Counted from the first letter of the stretch, positions 1 to 6,767 are shown. The stretch is 15,425 bases of DNA from Candidatus Nomurabacteria bacterium (GCA_943354525.1 CALRCI010000011.1:1-15425); one strand, 5' to 3'. A program made the numbers and translations. The notes: generated by a model not told the origin, from the letters alone.

Positions 1-531
1 GTCTCTGGAAATATGTCGGGCTTCGGCTGGGGAGGTGTGGCCATGGGCTGGATCAATTTCGATCTCGTGATCTATGATTCGGCCACGACCGTTCCAGGAA
101 TCAATTTCCAAATCGTACCGGCGAATTTCTGCATCAACAATCCGCTTCCGGTGACGCTGGCATGGAATGCGACGGGATATGCGTCGTGCAGTACGACAGG
201 CCTGACACCTGATTGGTTCAATGCGGGTAATGCCGTTGCGCAGCCGATCACTGGTTCGCAGTCCATGAATCCAATGGCGACGACAACGTACGGCTTATCA
301 TGTACTGATCAGAATGGAATGGTCACACAAGCAGCACCAGTTACCGTCACCGTACTTCCGCAAAGTGATCCGCAATGCCAAGTGCAAGATCTCTGTCTCA
401 ATATTCCGGGTGTTCAAATCACCGTGCCAGCAGGATATACGAGTAATGGCAGCGGTACCTGTACGCAAACTTCAGGTGGTGGAGGCACTCCTCCCGGCAA
501 CGGCGGCAAGCCGAAGTTCGAAGAATTCTAA
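1..531 (+). CDS. Secreted/surface protein with Ig-like domain, C-terminal part (5' end outside window)
   Basis: The reading frame is open from base 1, so the first in-frame ATG (13) is probably internal and the gene begins upstream of the window. About 176 residues are visible. Roughly residues 50-115 form an Ig-like beta domain with two spaced cysteines: an 'ASCSTTG' segment, then a 'TTTYGLSC' strand, then a 'PVTVTV' last strand. This pattern recurs in surface proteins of Parcubacteria. A short Cys-containing segment and a Gly/Pro linker (GGGGTPPGNGG) lead to a charged tail, KPKFEEF, which might be a sorting or anchoring tail but has no assigned function. A hairpin terminator follows 15 bases after the stop. 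The glycine-rich protein at 2048-3457 carries a similar two-Cys Ig-like domain. The role is probably adhesion or cell-surface structure; the ligand is unknown. Confidence 0.75.
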   Translation, partial: VSGNMSGFGWGGVAMGWINFDLVIYDSATTVPGINFQIVPANFCINNPLPVTLAWNATGYASCSTTGLTPDWFNAGNAVAQPITGSQSMNPMATTTYGLSCTDQNGMVTQAAPVTVTVLPQSDPQCQVQDLCLNIPGVQITVPAGYTSNGSGTCTQTSGGGGTPPGNGGKPKFEEF

Positions 532-545
532 AATTTCAGAAATAG

Positions 546-576
546 AAAATTGCCTAGGCAACGCCTAGGCAATTTT
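546..576 (+). terminator. Rho-independent terminator of the first surface-protein gene
   Basis: The hairpin has a perfect 14-bp stem (546-559 with 563-576) and the 3-base loop AAC. The arm carries GCCTAGGC next to the loop, and the 3' arm ends in TTTT. The same GCC-AGGC core occurs in the hairpins at 5414-5454 and 6768-6804. Confidence 0.85.
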
Positions 577-597
577 CTGCGTTTGAGTAAAATAAAA

Positions 598-630
598 ACA
601 GGTTACAAAGTATAAAACTTTGTAACCTGT
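598..630 (-). terminator. Terminator of the minus-strand T9SS-domain gene
   Basis: A 14-bp stem (598-611 with 617-630) has a 5-base loop. Read on the minus strand, it lies 18 bases after the stop codon of the 649-1881 gene and is followed by TTTTATTTT. The two convergent genes therefore each have their own terminator. Confidence 0.8.
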
Positions 631-648
631 CATAAAAATTTAAAGAAG

Positions 649-1881
649 TTATTCTTTGATGATTTTAACTGTTTTACCAGTTTTTAAATCACGAAGAAAG
701 TAAATGCCGTTATCATATTGTGTCATATCTATGACGTTGCTGGTTACAGATTGTACCATCTGTCCAGAAACGTTGTAGATACCATAGGTGGCTGTGCTGT
801 TGCTGATAGTAAGATGTGTCGTGCAAGGATTCGGGAATACTACGAAGTCGGGTTTTGAAACTGGAGTAATTCCAGTCCCGCTACCAAGGGTGACTTTATA
901 AATTTCCGGTCCAGCAAGATATATCAAACTGTCATTTACCACATTCATGGCTTGCAACATCGGAAGGGATGAATTCCCGCCGTTGATGAGCGTGTCAGCG
1001 GTCAGATCCCAGATGAAGAAATTCTGTACTGGAATTGAATCGTCGACATTTAAGATTGCTCCGCAAGCGTAGAATTTGTTGTTCCGAACAGCAATTTGAG
1101 TGCAATACTCCGTTTTCAAAACAGACGTCCATCCGGTTATAGTGTGTTTATATACATACTGTAAATCTTGTACATATATATCCTCGCCATCAGTGGTTGC
1201 TGCTTGAATCGCATACTCTGCTCCGGTAATCGTGGTCGAATCCAGCGCAAAAGTGGTTTTGTTTATTAACCACACACAATTCATCAGCTGATGACCGTTG
1301 AAGGTTACTACGTAATCGTTGTTCCTCTCATTAAAAGAAAGTGCGCGATCAGGTAATCCGTAACCTCCGTTTGCACGTGGTAATTGCAGAACTGCACCTG
1401 TGTAAATGTTGTAGATACAAGCATGATTGACAGTCAAACCATTTGCGTGAGTAAAATCACCCGATACAAATGCCAAGCTGTCGTTTATCTTCTTGATCAT
1501 CCAACAAGTTGAGTCGATACTCAGATTAATCGGGTCCCAATTCAAGTCCTGGTCGGTTCTTTCCTTGATATAATCAGGAAAGTTGCCAAACTGAAACTCA
1601 TGGTTGCCGATGCGTTCGTACCCAAATACACCAGTATTTGGCACGGTTGGTGGAATGCCATAATCACTCCAAACACCATTCAAGTAGAGCCCTGCATTTG
1701 AGCAGGATACACCATTAATATTGGTGTACGAACCAGTGGTAATCACTGAATCGCCTGAAACAGTGATAGAAGTTGAAGCATCATCTGCTGTTCCTATGTT
1801 CGTGAAAACATAGTTACTCTGCCCCGCAACTCTCGTTGCAGTGAGCAAGAGACTTACGAAGAATAGAAAAAATGTTTTCAT
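649..1881 (-). CDS. Secreted repeat protein with C-terminal T9SS type A sorting domain
   Basis: This 410-residue protein begins with a Sec signal peptide (MKTFFLFFVSLLLTATRVAGQ). The body contains several similar beta-rich segments of the type '(N)DSLAFVSGDFTHANG...ACIYN' and 'NNKFYACGAILNVDDS..FFIWD', suggesting a propeller or Kelch-like fold; the repeat class is not certain. The last 70 or so residues match the type IX secretion (Por) C-terminal domain: 'FVVFPNPCTTHLTI', then 'YGIYNVSGQMV', then 'YDNGIYFLRD' and a final 'KTVKIIKE'. In Bacteroidetes that domain directs export across the outer membrane, followed by cleavage. Such a protein is unexpected beside CPR-style genes, and its composition looks more AT-rich than the flanking housekeeping genes. 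It lies alone on the minus strand between two Ig-domain surface genes, with its own promoter and terminator. Horizontal transfer from Bacteroidetes is the likely origin. The substrate or ligand is unknown. Confidence 0.85.
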   Translation of the reverse strand: MKTFFLFFVSLLLTATRVAGQSNYVFTNIGTADDASTSITVSGDSVITTGSYTNINGVSCSNAGLYLNGVWSDYGIPPTVPNTGVFGYERIGNHEFQFGNFPDYIKERTDQDLNWDPINLSIDSTCWMIKKINDSLAFVSGDFTHANGLTVNHACIYNIYTGAVLQLPRANGGYGLPDRALSFNERNNDYVVTFNGHQLMNCVWLINKTTFALDSTTITGAEYAIQAATTDGEDIYVQDLQYVYKHTITGWTSVLKTEYCTQIAVRNNKFYACGAILNVDDSIPVQNFFIWDLTADTLINGGNSSLPMLQAMNVVNDSLIYLAGPEIYKVTLGSGTGITPVSKPDFVVFPNPCTTHLTISNSTATYGIYNVSGQMVQSVTSNVIDMTQYDNGIYFLRDLKTGKTVKIIKE

Positions 1882-1939
1882 TTTTGTCGTTTTTATTTTG
1901 TTTGAATCGAATTATTGAGTCAATGCCCAATTTGACCTT

Positions 1940-1968
1940 AGTATATCATTATTGCCTAATACTGTCAA
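1940..1968 (-). promoter_or_regulatory. Near-consensus sigma70 promoter for the T9SS-domain gene
   Basis: On the minus strand there is TTGACA (1968-1963), a 17-base spacer and TATACT (1945-1940). The expected transcription start is near 1933, about 50 bases before the ATG at 1881. The leader ends in A-rich sequence with no Shine-Dalgarno motif. Confidence 0.75.
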
Positions 1969-2010
1969 AGTCTCTTATCCACACGTTTTCCACCTCAAAA
2001 AGCCAGTAAA

Positions 2011-2019
2011 TGCTACAAT
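2011..2019 (+). promoter_or_regulatory. Extended -10 promoter for the glycine-rich surface protein
   Basis: TG-C-TACAAT is an extended -10 element 28 bases before the ATG at 2048, predicting a leader of about 22 bases. No good -35 hexamer is visible at the usual spacing. Confidence 0.55.
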
Positions 2020-2047
2020 AAAAGCGTTATCAGCTATTGCTAACTCT

Positions 2048-3457
2048 ATGAAAAATATTGTCAAAAATCTAAAGCTTCTCATAATCGTTTGTCTTGTAGG
2101 ACTGGGTGTCGGATATGTATTCGCAACTGGTACTTACAGTGGTCCGGGATGTGCTCCACCAGGATGTAATACTAATCCGCCAGTTACACAGGACGATGCT
2201 TCTCAGTCAAAGGGTGGAGATCAACTTCCTTTAACAGGCCAGAAACTTAATATCAATGGAAATTTTTCGGCAGATCAACTTCTCTCTTTTGGGCCAAGTA
2301 ATCTAACTGATAACACAACGGTTGGTTTATCTAACTCAACGGCAAAAGATTTTAGAATTTTTGGAAATATTTTTATACAAAAGGGATCAGAAATTACATA
2401 TACTCCATATGGTCTCCTTACTCCAACTCATACCGGCTCAACACCCGTCGCAGTCTGTATTGTACCTTCAACCGGTCAACTCGTTCAGTGTCCTGCGCCA
2501 GGTGCACCGACGGTAACGATTACTGCGACAACTCCGTCTTCTCCAATCAATACAACTGGACAGTCTACATATTCAAACAGCGCAGTAACTATTACATACG
2601 ATACAAACAATGCAACGAGTTGTACTGGTACGACAACGCTTGGCAACAACCAAGCCGATCCAAACAATTCATACAGTGGATGGAATGGATCACTCACTGC
2701 ATCTAACGGTTCGCACACAGCAAATACATTCGTCTATGAATTCGGCGTAACGCATTACATCATTACTTGTCAGAACGCAGCAGGTACAACAGCGACAGCT
2801 TCGACGAGTGTGACAGTCCACGGTGATTATGGTTTCGGTGCAAGCAGTGGATTCACAATTCCTACTAACGTTACATCAGCTACCTTCAAAGCTTGGGGTG
2901 CAGGTTCAGGCGGCGCAGGCGGCGGCGGCGGATCGGGTACCGGCGGAGGAGCTTGTTCAGGTTCCGGTGGCGGTGGCGGTGGATCGGGCGGCTATAGTTC
3001 ATCGACACTCGGAGTTACTCCAGGCACGCCATATACAATTGTTGTTGGTACCGGCGGCGGCGGCGGAACGGGCGGCAACAATGGATCAAATGCAGGTACG
3101 GCAGGTGCAGCAGGAACGAGTTCTTCAATCACCGGCGGCGGAAATAACATCTTAGCTTCAGGCGGTACATATAGTACGGGTGGCGCAGGAGCAGCATGTA
3201 ATGCGAGTGTCGGTGGATACTTCGGATCTGGTGGTAGTCCTGCTGGTAACAATGGTGGCTACGGTGGTCCTGGTGGTAACACTTGTACTACTCCGGCTGG
3301 CGGTACTGGAGGTTCTGCAGTGAACGGTCACGGCGGCGGCGGAAACGGTGGTGCAGGTGGACTTAATCACACGTGTATAGGAAATGGCGTGAATGCTGGC
3401 GCCAATGGCTCAAATGGTTCCGGTGGCTATACTGGCTACGCCGAGATCATCTGGTAA
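2048..3457 (+). CDS. Exported surface protein: Ig-like domain plus glycine-rich (polyglycine) C-terminal domain
   Basis: The chosen start at ATG 2048 gives 469 residues beginning with a clear signal peptide (MKNIVKNLKLLIIVCLVGLGVGYVFA). A TTG 96 bases upstream is in frame but would bury the signal sequence and lie upstream of the likely promoter. After an N-terminal region of unknown fold come an Ig-like domain with two cysteines ('NATSCTG' and 'THYIITCQNAAG') ending in 'STSVTVHG', and then about 210 residues of glycine-rich sequence. That part opens with 'SGFTIPTNVTSATFKAWGAG', contains 'GVTPGTPYTIVVGTGGGGG', and ends 'GYTGYAEIIW'. This arrangement is known from the Gly-rich domains of phage tail-fibre adhesins and related surface proteins, where glycine strands pack as polyglycine-II helices. 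It is therefore a likely adhesin or surface fibre. It is monocistronic: an upstream promoter and a terminator directly after. Confidence 0.8.
   Translation: MKNIVKNLKLLIIVCLVGLGVGYVFATGTYSGPGCAPPGCNTNPPVTQDDASQSKGGDQLPLTGQKLNINGNFSADQLLSFGPSNLTDNTTVGLSNSTAKDFRIFGNIFIQKGSEITYTPYGLLTPTHTGSTPVAVCIVPSTGQLVQCPAPGAPTVTITATTPSSPINTTGQSTYSNSAVTITYDTNNATSCTGTTTLGNNQADPNNSYSGWNGSLTASNGSHTANTFVYEFGVTHYIITCQNAAGTTATASTSVTVHGDYGFGASSGFTIPTNVTSATFKAWGAGSGGAGGGGGSGTGGGACSGSGGGGGGSGGYSSSTLGVTPGTPYTIVVGTGGGGGTGGNNGSNAGTAGAAGTSSSITGGGNNILASGGTYSTGGAGAACNASVGGYFGSGGSPAGNNGGYGGPGGNTCTTPAGGTGGSAVNGHGGGGNGGAGGLNHTCIGNGVNAGANGSNGSGGYTGYAEIIW
2905..3440 (+). repeat. Glycine-codon low-complexity tract (GGC/GGT/GGA runs)
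   Basis: Dense runs of glycine codons lie within the C-terminal domain of the 2048-3457 gene, for example at 2909-2931, 2957-2990 and 3052-3075. The mixture of GGC, GGT and GGA codons partly breaks up the tandem repeat. Such tracts can change length by slippage. Confidence 0.7.
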
Positions 3458-3471
3458 TACTTAAATCTCAG

Positions 3472-3498
3472 AAAAACTCCCCGCACGGGGAGTTTTTT
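3472..3498 (+). terminator. Terminator of the glycine-rich protein gene
   Basis: An 11-bp stem (3472-3482 with 3487-3497) has a GCAC loop and ends in a run of six T. The tpiA -10 element begins only six bases further on, so the terminator and next promoter are back to back. Confidence 0.85.
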
Positions 3499-3503
3499 GT
3501 TTG

Positions 3504-3512
3504 TGATATAAT
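3504..3512 (+). promoter_or_regulatory. Extended -10 promoter of tpiA-pgk (predicted leaderless)
   Basis: TG-A-TATAAT is a perfect extended -10. Only six bases (3513-3518) separate it from the tpiA ATG, so transcription should start at or next to the A of ATG. The -35 position falls in the terminator stem and has no consensus match, so the extended -10 probably carries recognition. Confidence 0.75.
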
Positions 3513-3518
3513 TCGGAC

Positions 3519-4286
3519 ATGAAAAACAAACGGCTTGTCGTGTGCAATTGGAAAATGAATCCGGAAACGGTGAAGGAAGCGACAGCGCTTTTCCAAGTGA
3601 CGAAGAAGCACGCAGCACGTTTGCGTAATGTCGAGACGATTGTTTGCCCGCCAGCAGTTTTTCTTTCACCACTCGCAAAAATTCAGTCGGGTCATCGTGT
3701 GACACTCGGTGCGCAGGATGTATTTGCCGGAGATGTCGGTGCGGAGACGGGAATGGTGTCAGCGCCGATGATTGCTTCCGTCGGTGTACGGGCAGTTATT
3801 GTCGGTCATTCTGAAATGCATGCACGGGGAGAGACAGATGAATCAGTGAATGCAAAAGTTCTGGCAGTTCTCAAAGAAAAAATGACGCCGATTATCTGTG
3901 TCGGCGAGAAACACCGCGACCACGATCATAAATATCTTGGTGTTATCAAGGATCAAATTACAAAAGCACTTGTGGGTATTCCTAAATCTGCAATTGCGAA
4001 AATTATTGTTGCGTATGAACCTGTGTGGGCGATTGGTGTTCATGCGCCACGACCGGCAACATCTGAAGAAGTTCGCGAGATGGTTCTTTTCATCCGGAAA
4101 ACGATTGCCGATATTTCTGATCGCAAAATCGCACAGGCAGTACGAATTCTGTATGGTGCATCAGTTGATGGTACTGATGCAAGCGGATTTCTCAATGATG
4201 CCGGTGTGAATGGTCTTCTCGTTGGTCGTGCAAGTCTGAAAGAAAAAACGCTTGTCCCGATTCTCAAAGCTACTGACACTCTATGA
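3519..4286 (+). CDS. tpiA: Triosephosphate isomerase
   Basis: The 255-residue protein interconverts dihydroxyacetone phosphate and glyceraldehyde 3-phosphate in cytosolic glycolysis. The family's catalytic residues are visible: N10 and K12 in 'CNWKMN', H97 in 'VGHSE', and E167 in 'AYEPVWAIG'. The phosphate-binding loops appear as 'LYGASV' (211-216) and 'LLVGRASL' (233-240). Several positions deviate from the usual family. The usual 'GHSERR' is 'GHSEMH', and flexible loop 6, normally 'AIGTGK', reads 'AIGVHAPRPAT' and is about two residues longer. In loop 8 the usual GG is GR. The stop overlaps the pgk start as ATGA, indicating translational coupling. The ATG at 3519 is the only start compatible with the -10 element just upstream. 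Confidence 0.95.
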   Translation: MKNKRLVVCNWKMNPETVKEATALFQVTKKHAARLRNVETIVCPPAVFLSPLAKIQSGHRVTLGAQDVFAGDVGAETGMVSAPMIASVGVRAVIVGHSEMHARGETDESVNAKVLAVLKEKMTPIICVGEKHRDHDHKYLGVIKDQITKALVGIPKSAIAKIIVAYEPVWAIGVHAPRPATSEEVREMVLFIRKTIADISDRKIAQAVRILYGASVDGTDASGFLNDAGVNGLLVGRASLKEKTLVPILKATDTL

Positions 4287-5410
4287 AAACACTTACTCCG
4301 ATAACTAAAGTAAAAGATTGGAAAGGCAAGCGCGTGCTCGTGCGCGTGGATTTCAATGTCGATGTGCTTCCGAATGGCAAAATTCTCTCAGCGTTTCGTA
4401 TCAATGAAGCATTGCCGACGATCGATTTTCTCCGCAAGAAAGGTGCGCGTATCGTGCTGATCTCTCATCTCGGTTCTGATGGCTCGGCCACGCTCGCACC
4501 GATTGCGAAATATCTTAATAAGAAAATTCCGACGAAATTTGTCGCTGAAGTATTTGGAGATGTCGCGCGCAAAGCGCTTGCAGGCATGCATGATGGTGAT
4601 GTCGTACTTCTCGAGAATATCCGCCGAGAGCGGGGAGAGATGGCATACGACAAGACATTTGCGCTCGCACTTGCTCAATACGGCGATATCTATGTAAACG
4701 AAGCTTTTTCCGTCTCTCATCGTGCGCATGCGTCACTCATCCTCCTACCAAAAATTTTGCCAGCATATGCGGGGTTGCATCTCATCCGTGAAGTGACGGA
4801 ACTTGGCAAAGTATACGAATCCAAAGTGCAACCGTTTCTCTTTATTCTTGGCGGAGCGAAGTTCGAGACGAAACTCCCACTCATTGAACGGTATCTCAAA
4901 TGTGCCGACGTACTCTTCGTCGGCGGAGCACTAGCGAATAATTTGTTGCGCGATTCTGGATTTTCCATCGGCAAATCAATGGTAGATAGCGATGCGCCGA
5001 ATCTGGAAAAAGTTACAGAAAACAAAAAACTTTTATTGCCGATCGATGTGCTCGTTATGAACGGCAAGAAAATAAGCACAAAAGATGTCGCAGATGTTTC
5101 GGGAAAAGATTTCATCTTCGATGCCGGTCCGGAAACTGTCGCGCGTCTCGGAGAAAAAATTGCTACGGCGAAACTCATCGTCTGGAACGGTCCGCTCGGC
5201 AAGGGTGACACTATCACGGCGACGAAAGCAGTACTGCAAGCGATTGCGAAATCTCGTGCGAAGAGTGTGATCGGCGGGGGAGATACGGTGGACATTATCG
5301 AAGAACTCCATATGCACGATGGTTTCTCGTTTGTCTCAACTGGCGGCGGCGCGATGATTGAGTTTCTGTCGAAAGGCACGCTCGTCGGCATCGATGCACT
5401 AAAGAAATAA
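4283..5410 (+). CDS. pgk: Phosphoglycerate kinase
   Basis: The protein transfers phosphate from 1,3-bisphosphoglycerate to ADP in glycolysis. At 375 residues it is slightly shorter than the usual 390-400. Recognisable motifs in order are 'VRVDFNVD' (20-27), R39 in 'FRINEALPTI', 'SHLG' (61-64), 'LLENIRRERGE' (109-119), 'SHRAHAS' (145-151), 'GGAKFETKLPLI' with two Lys (190-201), 'WNGPLG' (301-306), 'IGGGDTVDII' (330-339) and 'STGGGAMIEFL' (352-362). Two usual features are missing. The Arg of 'HLGRP' is Ser (S65), and the 'GPxGxFE' nucleotide-site motif is 'GPLGKGD', without the Phe-Glu. The start overlaps the tpiA stop by four bases with no Shine-Dalgarno sequence, so translation is probably coupled. 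gap, which often accompanies these genes, is not in the window. Confidence 0.95.
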   Translation: MKTLTPITKVKDWKGKRVLVRVDFNVDVLPNGKILSAFRINEALPTIDFLRKKGARIVLISHLGSDGSATLAPIAKYLNKKIPTKFVAEVFGDVARKALAGMHDGDVVLLENIRRERGEMAYDKTFALALAQYGDIYVNEAFSVSHRAHASLILLPKILPAYAGLHLIREVTELGKVYESKVQPFLFILGGAKFETKLPLIERYLKCADVLFVGGALANNLLRDSGFSIGKSMVDSDAPNLEKVTENKKLLLPIDVLVMNGKKISTKDVADVSGKDFIFDAGPETVARLGEKIATAKLIVWNGPLGKGDTITATKAVLQAIAKSRAKSVIGGGDTVDIIEELHMHDGFSFVSTGGGAMIEFLSKGTLVGIDALKK

Positions 5411-5413
5411 AAA

Positions 5414-5454
5414 CTGTGGAAAATGCCAAGGCTACGCCTTGGCATTTTCCACAG
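5414..5454 (+). terminator. Strong hairpin terminator after pgk
   Basis: A perfect 19-bp stem (5414-5432 with 5436-5454) has the 3-base loop TAC. The core next to the loop is GCCAAGGC/GCCTTGGC and the outer arm is CTGTGGAAAA. There is no long T run after it, so the stem itself or a repeat-element role may matter. It is symmetric and could act on both strands. Confidence 0.75.
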
Positions 5455-5461
5455 GGGTGGC

Positions 5462-5489
5462 TTGGCTTGTTTGCACGTTACGGTATGCT
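5462..5489 (+). promoter_or_regulatory. Promoter of the thermonuclease gene (predicted leaderless)
   Basis: TTGGCT (5462-5467), a 16-base spacer and TATGCT (5484-5489) form a moderate sigma70 match. The ATG at 5496 is again six bases after the -10 element. Confidence 0.5.
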
Positions 5490-5495
5490 TTTGTG

Positions 5496-6137
5496 ATGGA
5501 TACTAAGCCAAAGAAATTATATGAAAAGTTTTTTGCAATCGTTCCGCGCCACGTCGCGTTGATTTTCTTCAGTGTTGTGATCATGTTTGGAGTTGCGCTC
5601 AATCATTTCACGCATATCTTCGATGCGACATTGCCGACGACGTACGCATCGGGTGATTCACCGATGTCACGCGCCGAAGCGCGCAAGCGTCCGCATCCGC
5701 CGGGATTCTATAATGTCGTGCATGTCGTCGATGGTGACACTGTTGTCATCGACGAAGACGGGATTGATACGACAATTCGCCTCCTCGGTATCAATACGCC
5801 TGAGACCGTGGATCCGCGCCGACCGGTGCAGTGCTACGGACATGAAGCTAGTGCTGAGGCGAAGAAATTACTTTCTGATACCTACATCAAACTGGAGATG
5901 GATCCGCATGGCGATGCGAAAGATGTCTACGGCCGCACGCTCGGCTACGTCTTCATGGCTGACGGTACGAATTTTAATTTGCATATGATCGCCGACGGCT
6001 ATGCCTACGAATACACATTCAAAGGCCGGCACTATAAATACCAAGCAGCATTCAAAGCAGCACAGAAAGAAGCAAAGGCGCAGCACAGGGGATTGTGGTC
6101 GCCAGCGACATGCAATGGCAAGAAGACGGCAGTGTGA
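5496..6137 (+). CDS. Membrane-anchored thermonuclease (SNase-like)
   Basis: The start at ATG 5496 gives 213 residues; a TTG at 5439 is in frame but lies inside the pgk terminator. A hydrophobic segment (about 19-36) acts as a signal anchor, so the enzyme should face outward. The Staphylococcus nuclease-like domain spans about 71-206. Visible residues are 'HVVDGDTVVI' with D79 and D81, R95 in 'IRLLGINTPET', E103 in the same motif, and R147 in 'DVYGRTLGYV'; these match the catalytic Arg-Glu-Arg set. The metal-ligand Asp of the classical 'DTPE' is Asn here ('NTPE'), a variant I recall as common in parcubacterial homologues. Likely role: degrading extracellular DNA or RNA for nucleotide salvage, plausible in an organism with poor biosynthesis. 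The gene stands alone, bracketed by two hairpins that share the outer arm TGTGGAAAA. Confidence 0.88.
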   Translation: MDTKPKKLYEKFFAIVPRHVALIFFSVVIMFGVALNHFTHIFDATLPTTYASGDSPMSRAEARKRPHPPGFYNVVHVVDGDTVVIDEDGIDTTIRLLGINTPETVDPRRPVQCYGHEASAEAKKLLSDTYIKLEMDPHGDAKDVYGRTLGYVFMADGTNFNLHMIADGYAYEYTFKGRHYKYQAAFKAAQKEAKAQHRGLWSPATCNGKKTAV

Positions 6138-6139
6138 AT

Positions 6140-6172
6140 TGTGGAAAAGGGGTGAGACCCCCCTTTTCCACA
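6140..6172 (+). terminator. Hairpin terminator after the thermonuclease gene
   Basis: A 13-bp stem (6140-6152 with 6160-6172) is formed by TGTGGAAAAGGGG and its complement around a 7-base loop. Its outer arm is the same as in the hairpin before the gene. Confidence 0.7.
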
Positions 6173-6187
6173 GGCCAAATTTTCGTG

Positions 6188-6193
6188 TATAAT
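6188..6193 (+). promoter_or_regulatory. -10 element of the FKBP gene
   Basis: A perfect TATAAT is followed by about 34 bases before the ATG at 6228. The expected start is near 6200, giving a leader of about 28 bases. No -35 consensus is visible; the preceding positions fall in the end of the terminator hairpin. Confidence 0.5.
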
Positions 6194-6227
6194 TACCGCA
6201 TTACCAGATAATTATTTCGTCATTCAT

Positions 6228-6755
6228 ATGAACGATTCCAAAAAAAGCATGATACCTCTCATTATTCTCGCCATCGTCGTTGTTGCGATTCTCGCGTACT
6301 TCGGTCTTCGCTCGAAGCCAGCAGCACAGACTCCAGCGGCAACTGATACAACAACAACTCCCTCAGCAGTTACTCCGGTTCCAGCCGTTCCTACGACTCC
6401 GGCTGCACCTGCTCCGATTACCAAACTCACTATCACAACGACGCATGAAGGTACTGGCCCGGGCGTTACAGCCGGACAGACTATCTCGGCTAATTACACC
6501 GGCAAGCTCCAGAATGGTACCGTCTTCGACTCAAACGTTGATCCGAAATTCGGTCATGTTCAGCCACTGACATTCCAAGTTGGTGTCGGCATGGTCATCA
6601 AGGGCTGGGATCAGGGCCTCCTCGGCATGAAAGTAGGCGAGAAGCGCCATATCGAAATCCCAGCGGATCTCGCTTATGGTGCTGGTTCTCCATCGCCGTT
6701 GATTCCTGCAAGTTCAGCGCTGATCTTCGATGTTGAATTGCTCTCGATAAAATAA
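6228..6755 (+). CDS. Membrane-anchored FKBP-type peptidyl-prolyl cis-trans isomerase
   Basis: The 175-residue protein has a short cytoplasmic N-terminus, one membrane segment (about 9-25), a Pro/Thr/Ala-rich linker (about 30-64) and an FKBP domain (about 66-175). The domain should therefore lie outside the membrane and assist folding of exported proteins. The FK506-site residues of active family members are present: Y90 ('SANYTGKL'), F100-D101 ('TVFDSN'), F116, V123-I124 and W127 ('MVIKGWDQGL'), Y150 ('LAYGAG') and F167 ('ALIFDVELL'). The single-domain form matches the usual length of about 110 residues plus anchor. The neighbours on both sides are also exported proteins, but each has its own promoter and terminator, so no operon is implied. 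Confidence 0.93.
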   Translation: MNDSKKSMIPLIILAIVVVAILAYFGLRSKPAAQTPAATDTTTTPSAVTPVPAVPTTPAAPAPITKLTITTTHEGTGPGVTAGQTISANYTGKLQNGTVFDSNVDPKFGHVQPLTFQVGVGMVIKGWDQGLLGMKVGEKRHIEIPADLAYGAGSPSPLIPASSALIFDVELLSIK

Positions 6756-6767
6756 TCTCCGTTATAA

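Noticed and set aside
1975..1983. Perfect DnaA box TTATCCACA, with TTTTCCACC close by
   Set aside because: A single box without dnaA, dnaN or an AT-rich unwinding region nearby does not support a replication origin.
1952..2047. Upstream TTG start giving a 501-residue glycine-rich protein
   Set aside because: It would place the signal peptide internally and starts upstream of the extended -10 at 2011-2019.
2905..3440. Repeated short units that could be mistaken for a CRISPR or tandem-repeat array
   Set aside because: They are glycine codons within a continuous reading frame, with no spacer-repeat periodicity.
4717..5445. 242-codon open frame on the minus strand across pgk
   Set aside because: It is antisense to a fully motif-supported pgk, has Ser/Pro-rich composition typical of a shadow frame, and no promoter.
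5439..5495. Upstream TTG start for the thermonuclease gene
   Set aside because: It lies within the pgk terminator stem and before the proposed promoter.
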